From the NCBI GenBank assembly GCA_015680685.1, contig MNCI01001825.1, positions 1,252,467-1,279,047 of the forward strand: 26,581 nucleotides of DNA, given 5' to 3'. Position numbers and translations under genes: made by a program. Positions 20,056 to 26,581 of the stretch are shown piece by piece. The notes beneath the pieces were generated by a model. It made no database searches, was not told the DNA's origin, and saw only the letters and a program-made list of their open reading frames with translations. This DNA is from Gnetum montanum. Lineage: Eukaryota; Streptophyta; Gnetopsida; Gnetales; Gnetaceae. Each line of letters opens with the position of its first letter. Within the stretch, counting starts at the first letter, position 1.

Positions 20056-20135
20056 TCTGATTTTTGAACTTCTGGATGTTGAAGCACCGGTTTGTTCTTA
20101 TTCAAAGTGTTAAGGTAAAATTTTGTGGTGTTTCA

Positions 20136-20140
20136 GATAA
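20136..20140. repeat. target site duplication GATAA, right copy
   Basis: Directly follows the LTR end TTTCA and matches 784-788. Confidence 0.88.
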
Positions 20141-22700
20141 AACTATACTTCATGTTGATCCCTTATGAAGATGAAGTCCATCTATCTAGTAGTGGTGTTA
20201 GGGGGTGCAATAAGATTTGAAGACTCAAGAGTTACCATAAAAAATTCAAGGGCATCAAGGTATATCCATACGGTGGGACCATTTAACAAGGGTGTTAAAG
20301 TCAAGGGAGCAAGTTCATAGGGGGTGCTTTCTAAGGTAACCATGAATAGATGGGTTGCCATAATGGGCTTTGGGGAATGGATAGATGTTATGGAAGAAAG
20401 GAGAAAAAAGAGGTTTTGTCTCTATTATTAATGTTCAAGAAGGAATGTCACCTAGCATGGTTGATTGTTGATGTTGTTGTTTTGTGGCTACTTACATGTA
20501 TTGGCTATGGGTTTTGGGTTACCTCCCTATGGGGATAGTTGGCAAGCTTCCAAGAGCCATTGATGGGAACTCTTAAGGATGAAGTAAGCATAGATTGGTC
20601 ATGGAGAAGTCATGAGTTGCACTGTTGCATTGGACATGTGTTGAGGAACTTACAAATGAGTTTTTAATTTTGTAGGAGCATGCATTTCCAAAACCTCTAG
20701 CAGCCAATTCACGTGAGAGACGAGTAGAGAAATGAAGTTCTTAGTGTCAGTTGTCCTTAGAAAATGTGCTCTTTGTAATTCCTTGATGGTGCACAAGGGC
20801 ATCAACTAGTCCCTTATGTTCTTAAATTTAGCAATCAGTAGTGTGCACATGCTTAATAGCTTTGAATATTACATCCTCAAGGAAAATGGATAGATTCATT
20901 GCTAGTCCACCTTGTAGAACCAAGAGGATTTAGAGGTACCACTAGTTAGCTAATCGATCCTTTAACAAAGGTCATTTGCATATTGCTTTTAATGTCATTC
21001 TCCAAGATTTTTCCATTTTCAATCACTAGTACATGTCTTTCCTAAATATTTGTGAGGGGCCATTTCTAAAGAAATCTTCATTGATCTTTCTATGCATAGG
21101 GATTTTTTAGGAAAGTATTTCCTTTCATCATGAAGCTAAAGATTGCTAAAATGTTGCATGCTTACATAGAAGACCTCTTATCCCCAACCATGAAGGAGTT
21201 GTCACTTCAAGTCTTCATAGTTGTAGCCTTGAATCCAAAAAAGAAAATGGAGGACATGCCAAAGAAGTGAGCCCATCCTTTATGATGAAAATTTTTTCAC
21301 ACTAAGAATGCTTGTAGAGCATCAAAGCCTATGGGTCCATGCACAATGGCTATGCATCCCATTCTAGAAAGGTTGTAAGGATTGGAAATTTCACTTGAGT
21401 CAAAAGCCAGATTTATTTTTATTTTTTTAAGAAGCATGAGGAAAAAATTCTTGTCATTTGGAATGATTATAACATTTCTCTATCACCAAATCTACCACCA
21501 CATAGTGTTGCACCACACTACCATGTGGCATCCTCCAACTAGAGGGTTTGCTTAAAGGTAATAACACAAGTTGAGGAAAATTTGTAGGTGTCTTGTCATT
21601 TGCACTTGCACTTGTGTTGTGATGGAGTAGCCATCTAAATGGTGAATGATGATTTTAATGTCATGATGGTAGAGATAGTAGTATCTTGGCCCTTGGAAGG
21701 CATATTATTGAAGATTATTCCAAGTGAGAAAAACCCCTTGATAGACCAACCATAGAAACATTTTTATCTTAGGTTTGACACAAACATACTAGACCTTGGA
21801 AACACTCTTATTTTTGACATTATACATCATATCCTACCAAGCTTATCTATTGAATCTACCATGATTATTAAATTGAATCACCACAACATGATTGGGTATC
21901 ACCTAGTGGGGGTAATGTAATTTCCCATTGAGTAAGCATTGAGTTGATATGGTTTTTGATATGATCATTGCCAACATAATTTATCATCATATCCTAGTGC
22001 TAGTACAACTTTTCTAAGTTGTTGAAATTAGGAATTCAATGTTGAGTAATCCATGAAGAAGCTTATGACCATAGTATTTGTGTGTTGGAGGGCATGATGG
22101 GAGTTGATTTGGCATTCACAAAAAGCATGCTTAGTGGTAGTGGGGCCCATGTGATGCTGGGTGAAGTTATGGACTAGGTAGAGACTAGTTATTTGTAGAC
22201 TTAGGACAAGGTATAGAACTCAAGCCTAGTAGTATGCATAATGGATGTCAAAGATATGGTGCCACATGGGGGGATCAGTTGGATTTCATGCAAGAAAAAT
22301 GAAAATCTAGCTAAGTCATTTGAAAATGAAAAAGGAAAATGGAATGATGCCAATTTTGCTAAAGCATTTTTGCCTTCTGGTATTTATCTAGTTGATTAGA
22401 TGGATTATTTTTTTATTGTTTTTTCCATGCCAATTGAACCTACAGATAATAATATCATCTTTTTGCACAAAATATTTGGATGGGGACATGGTCATTGTAG
22501 CAAAAATTGAGATCACCTTTAGAATTTTCTTGGTAAGAATGACCTTTCCTATTAAGGACATAAATAAATCCTTCTTGTCTACCAATAATTTTTAAATTTT
22601 ACCCAACACTACATCCTAGATTTTGATGTGGGACTTAGAAACAAAGAGAGGAAAATCAAGATTGTAACTAGGTATGGATTTGATGATATTCCTAAGTATG
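20141..22700. other. inter-element stretch, no gene recognised
   Basis: AT-rich DNA with short frames only. The plus-strand frame at 20350-20538 is rich in Leu, Val and Trp by composition but has no homology I recognise. The overlapping frames on both strands at 22388-22595 look fortuitous. The left boundary of the second element's LTR probably lies in this stretch, but there is no second LTR in the window to define it. Confidence 0.5.
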
Positions 22701-23487
22701 TGATGAGTTACGTTTTGGGAAACCATGATATCACAGCCCATCACCAGTTCTATAAATAAGAGGTGGCTCTCCCTTGTTTCAGATCTAGTTTTTAGTCCCT
22801 TAGCCAAACTCTAGTAGTTTTATCCCTCCAAAGATAGAATTATTTTCCAGTGTATGCCCACAGTGTGGTGATTGTAATTGTAAGGCATCCTTATTCGAGT
22901 GTGACATACTTGGACACACACATGACTAGAAATAAAGATTGAGATTACTTCATCATTGCAACATTCACTTAGTTTAATTATTTATTTATTTAATTGTTAT
23001 TTACTATTTTCCTAGCTAATCTCTCTCACCCTTATCTCATGTTAAGATGTAGAATGAGTACTACTTGATTACGAGCATTGAAGTGTGACTACTTGGTAAC
23101 CCAGTAGCGTACCTAGGATCTATGCTTGGTAATCCCAGTGGTATTCATGCACGAAGTCCAAGATATGTACGAATAATCAAGGAATAGATGCTCATTCCAC
23201 TTAGGCTAGATTAGATTCTCTTACCCTTTCTCTCCTAGCTTAGCTTAGTTAATATTATCTTCCATTGCCTCAGGAGTAGCATTAGATTAGAAACCCATCA
23301 TACACCTCACTCTGGACTAAACCATACATGACAAAGCTAATACTAGTTCAGGTGGGAAGATAGCAAAATACGACCTAAGGCTAACTATCTAGATGCCACA
23401 ACTATTTTGTTTGTGGAGTTCAACTGGATTGCACGTGTAACGCTCGTATTTGTATGGTTGAGTGTAGGGGTACCTCGCCACTCATCA
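22701..23487 (+). repeat. 5' LTR of element 2 (3' part; start not defined)
   Basis: The LTR end is inferred from ...CTCATCA at 23481-23487, one base before a primer binding site. A TATA box at 22751-22758 lies about 735 bp upstream, suitable for U3. The start given here is arbitrary and the true LTR may be longer. The partner LTR is outside the window. Confidence 0.55.
22751..22758 (+). promoter_or_regulatory. TATA box in LTR of element 2
   Basis: TATAAATA in the context CCAGTTCTATAAATAAGAGG, a strong plant TATA word. Transcription would start near 22785. Confidence 0.5.
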
Positions 23488-23488
23488 T

Positions 23489-23506
23489 TGGCGCCATTGC
23501 CGAGGA
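23489..23506 (+). promoter_or_regulatory. tRNA-Asp-type primer binding site of element 2
   Basis: TGGCGCCATTGCCGAGGA matches the complement of the plant tRNA-Asp(GUC) 3' end (TGGCGCCGTTGCCGGGGA) at 16 of 18 bases. This site is typical of Athila-type gypsy elements and fixes the plus-strand orientation of element 2. Confidence 0.85.
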
Positions 23507-23628
23507 TGGTGCTAGTTATCTAGATTAGTTATATCATACAAGGTCGCTGTATAGGAATTAACGATATATATTTTAAGAAGAATTAATTACAAAAATTCAC
23601 ATACGAATTCACACACAACTTCACAACC

Positions 23629-25150
23629 ATGCCTCTCCTACAAGACTATGATAATGTCATACCTAGTAGGGAAATTCATTGGAGAACCAATGAATTATAT
23701 GAAAATGAAGATTGGAGTATGTAATCTGAGGTAGGGGTTTCTTACAAACATAAACGAAGGCAACATCGTCCCAACACATGAAAGCATAACTTACCCGATG
23801 ATGATGAACCCCTACTAGCCACTACAAGCTTAACGCAAATACAAGAGGTTGTTCGAATCTCCCGTAGGCATCATAAAGAGAGCCACCTAGCTAGGCTTGA
23901 TTTAAACAACTTCCCTAATTTTCAGGAGGCTATGAATTAGATCCACATCAACATTTACAAGCCTTCTATGATGCCTACACANATTTTCCAAGGAAAGGCT
24001 AATGTACCATATCATTGATGGGATACATAATGAAACAAGAGAGACCTTAGGAATGTATGCCCAAGGTCAACTATACGAACTACAAACCCATCAAGTTCAA
24101 GAGCTTGTTAAGTGGGTAGCAAAAGAAGAAGGAGAAATGGCTAGATGGGAGAGTGTTGAAAAACATCAACGGGACCAAAATCTCAACGTAACAAAGATCT
24201 ATGATCATAAAAAGCAGAAATCAACCAATCACAAGGAGAAAGAACCATCTTTGCCGATACAATAATCGTTAGAAGAAGTTGAGGCAAAGATCAATAAGAA
24301 GTTGGAATGGACATATAAAAAGTGTGGAGAATATATTGATATTATTGAAGATAGAGTTTTGACAACCCAAGAAGTAGGAAAAAACAGTAGAAAATCAGAA
24401 AGAAGAGATAAGAAAAATAAGAACTCAACTGCCAATCATATGTATGAATGTAACATATGCTTGTACGATAACCCCAATGGCCAATGCCCAATATTGTTAC
24501 ATTTACATGAGCATTGGAGAAACACGTTACATCTAGAGTCCGTACAGAGATACTATGTTTGATCACAGTGGAAGCAATCCCAGTCATGGGGAGACCACCC
24601 TTAGACTGAAGACATCCTTCATATCATCCGAATCCAAATGGTTATCAAGTTCAACATCCTGTTTCTCTAGCTGAACCAACATACTCTATCTCATTGCATT
24701 ATCATTCTCCACAATACTATTAGCCCATGCCTTCAACATAACCATTGCCTTGTGTATCCTACACTTCTCCTTAGTTTCAACATTCTCATCCTTTCCCTCC
24801 TTCTACATTGCCACCAGTTGTTCCTAATGTGTCTGCACCACAAAAAAAATCCCCAAATGTCACTTGTGCTAATACTACTAACAGTGAGAGACCTCGGCAA
24901 CATCAAAAGCATCCTTTCTTTAAACATGATCATAAGAAGGGACAACATAATTCCAAGGCCACTGCATCCTCCAACTCAGCACAAGCCCAACCTTGTGGTG
25001 CTCCCTTACCTTCGAACCCAATGCCTTATGTAACTTCATCAGGGCCACCAACTAACACTCCAACAACCATACGACCCAATGAACACAATCATGGAAGGCA
25101 ACATCCCGATCCTTGCATACCATCTAGTGGTCCTAAATATCATAGTGGGT
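23629..25150 (+). pseudogene. degenerate gag of element 2
   Basis: Starts at ATG 23629 (MPLLQDYDNV), 122 bp after the primer site. It breaks near the N at 23982, then resumes in another frame at about 23995 with LMYHIIDGIHNETRETLGMY and GQLYELQTHQVQELVKWV, a pattern typical of the capsid region of Athila-like plant gag. The region 24302-24562 continues the same frame past a TAA (24263-24265) and contains CNICLYDNPNGQCP, a C-x2-C...G-x-C motif like the Athila gag finger. A further frameshift leads to a Pro/Asn/His-rich tail (24808-25152). No protease motif follows within the window. Confidence 0.75.
23982..23982. other. single N in gag of element 2
   Basis: One undetermined base beside a frame change in gag. 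No duplicated flank is seen here, unlike the other two single N positions. Confidence 0.9.
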
Positions 25151-25295
25151 GAACTCATTATCCAGGAACTACATCGTATAAATTGCCCCACTATGCTTAC
25201 TACAATCATGTGTGTGACACCCGATGGGATAAGTATGGCCAAGTCCCAATATTTCCAACATACAAGGATCCCCATATTCATTTATTAATACTTTC

Positions 25296-25379
25296 CATCC
25301 TCAATTGTTTAGCTATGAGGGATATCCCCCATTCTANACATCCTCAATTGTTTAGCTATGAGGGATATCCCCCATTCTA
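25296..25379. repeat. 41 bp perfect duplication around a single N
   Basis: CATCCTCAATTG to CCCCCATTCTA at 25296-25336 is repeated without change at 25339-25379, with the N at 25337. This looks like two overlapping contig ends joined without merging. Confidence 0.85.
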
Positions 25380-26581
25380 ATAGCAAGTAGGATTAATAAA
25401 TACTTTTCATTTTCTTTAATTTTACAACTTTTTGTTTTCTAGTTTTTCATTTTTCAATTTCTTGTTTTATCTTTTTGTCTTTTTGTCTCTTTACATTTTT
25501 ATAAGTAATCTCATCTATGAATAAAACATTCATGTGGATCATTGGTTGAGGTGTGTTCTATGTTGTCAGGTCTCAAGTAATCAATTATGTGGACAGTGAG
25601 CCCGTTACACCCACTCATCCATTCTACAAATAAGAGGTTCTGTTCAAGGGTACAATGATATTCTTGACATTTTTAAAAACTTAAAATTAATTTTTTGTTC
25701 ATTGTACCTATAATAAAGAAGGATGGACCAAGAGGGAATGATTAGGGTGTGACATCAAGGGGACTTGTGGATTCTCTTTGGTGACATCTGTGGCAGTTAT
25801 CATGCAATGTGGTTGTACTAAGATCCTTGTAGATCTAATGATCAATGGGAGTAAGAGTAATCAAAAGGGCACTCAAAAATTCAATGGTGTTCTAGGGGAC
25901 CCCACTGGAAAGACATGCATCCATGCCTGAAGGTTGGTGGCTTCTCTAGATTCATTCATTCAAAAAAGAAAAAAAAAGGAAGAATAAAGAAAAGTGCCAC
26001 AAAACAAAAATCACTCCTCCCTTGAATAAATGCCAAGTGATTGTATGCCTTGTTGTTATGGTACTCTCATAGTCATTCATCATGGGATGAAAAAATGTGG
26101 TGTCATTGATTAGAGGAATGTACTTGGTCCTAATCTTGGAATGATGGGTTAATGACACGATAAACATGATTTTCACATAGGATTCATTGTGCCTTGAATC
26201 AGTTACCTCATGTCCCAATCTCTACAATCCCTTCTATAGTTTGTCTCATCTCACTGTTTGGGTAATTGTAGCTCGTGTTGTATGTAACATAGAATTCTTA
26301 CCTCATTCTGGTGATAATTACGTGTGTGTGTTTTGTGGAATCAATACGGAGTACATTTAACCCTTCTAGTGCCCACGGACACTTTAAGTGTCGTTACACA
26401 AGGGCATTATAGGTTAGAACCTACTTTGGGGAGGACCCACTTATGTAATATTTGCTTATGATACAACTCACACATACCATTTCTTACCCTCAACCTATTT
26501 TTCATAACATTCTTTCCCTATTATCATCATCCCTCTGAATCAACGTTCCTATGAACCATCACATAGCCTTTTTCTCCCATC
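25380..26581. other. sequence downstream of element 2 gag, no domain recognised
   Basis: T-rich tract at 25400-25500, then mixed AT-rich DNA. I find no protease, RT or integrase motif on either strand. The minus frame at 25952-26218 contains a Phe-rich end from an A-rich run and looks fortuitous. This could be a non-coding interior of element 2 or unrelated DNA. Confidence 0.5.

Larger units (their letters stand above)
789..20135 (-). mobile_element. Tat/Ogre-like Ty3-gypsy LTR retrotransposon, 19.3 kb
   Basis: Seen: paired LTRs, 5 bp target duplication, polypurine tract, and a minus-strand order of gag, protease, RT, RNase H, integrase, which is the gypsy order. Family knowledge: a large size, a second archaeal-type RNase H after the Ty3 one, the GWPWL protease motif, WEGPY integrase C-terminus, and a long break between protease and RT all point to the Tat clade, closest in layout to Ogre. 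Odd: a plus-strand, intron-containing gene sits inside the protease-RT spacer. All coding parts are degenerate, and in a block compared by eye about one base in ten differs between the LTRs, so the insertion is old. The intact ends and target duplication argue against recombination with another copy. Confidence 0.92.
18042..20135 (-). repeat. 5' LTR of element 1
   Basis: About 2094 bp pairing with 789-2849. On the plus strand it starts TATACCATT (TG expected) and ends GTGTTTCA, followed by GATAA. It has two small expansions relative to the other LTR: an 11 bp tandem repeat near 18470 (GTGATGTGTTT) and extra GACCTCAACATGACC-type units near 19205-19235. In an aligned block most mismatches are transitions. 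Confidence 0.93.

Noticed and set aside
20680-22300. Possible degenerate LINE between the elements
   Set aside because: Reading both strands gives only short frames and no RT or endonuclease motif I can point to.
25617-25640. TTCTACAAATAAGAGG as a second LTR TATA region of element 2
   Set aside because: It resembles 22747-22762 over about 16 bases, but the flanking sequence does not match, so it is not evidence of a 3' LTR.

Overview
The window is non-coding, retrotransposon-dense nuclear DNA from a vascular plant, probably one with a large genome. The basis is a 19.3 kb LTR retrotransposon of Ty3/gypsy Tat type (the lineage containing Ogre and Retand), followed by the 5' part of a second, oppositely oriented gypsy element whose primer binding site matches plant tRNA-Asp. 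There are no rRNA or tRNA genes, CRISPR arrays or intact host genes. The sequence is AT-rich and carries one 71-base gap and three single-N joins. I cannot name the species; a gymnosperm would fit but is only a guess.

Element 1 spans 789-20135 and is read on the minus strand. Its boundaries are firm: two LTRs of about 2.06 and 2.09 kb (789-2849 and 18042-20135) are flanked by the 5 bp target duplication GATAA (784-788, 20136-20140), and a polypurine tract sits inside the 3' LTR. In element order: 5' LTR, leader, a gag-protease frame (17543-13815), a 5.95 kb spacer, a pol frame (7862-4392) with RT, two RNase H domains and integrase, a repeat-rich 3' UTR, and the 3' LTR. The copy is old and dead: about twenty in-frame stops in gag, most explicable as C-to-T changes, altered catalytic residues in RT, RNase H and integrase, and a frameshift in integrase.

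The most interesting part is the gag-pro/pol spacer. It carries, on the opposite (plus) strand, a decayed multi-exon gene (about 9408-13270) with recognisable introns and a tandemly duplicated last exon. Related short repeats sit on both sides of it (7985-8040 and 13598-13760). Because the gene is antisense to the element, its introns would survive reverse transcription of the element RNA. Ogre-type elements are known to splice out an intron between protease and RT, so the gene may sit in a stretch that is removed from the pol message. Antisense ORFs are known in Tat elements, but this position and the multi-intron structure look unusual.

Right of element 1, 20141-22700 holds nothing I recognise. 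Element 2 begins with an LTR ending at 23487 (TATA box 22751-22758), then a tRNA-Asp-type primer binding site (23489-23506) and a degenerate gag (23629-25150). No protease or pol is seen before the window ends. Two of the single-N joins and the 10153-10510 and 25296-25379 duplications around them look like assembly artefacts.
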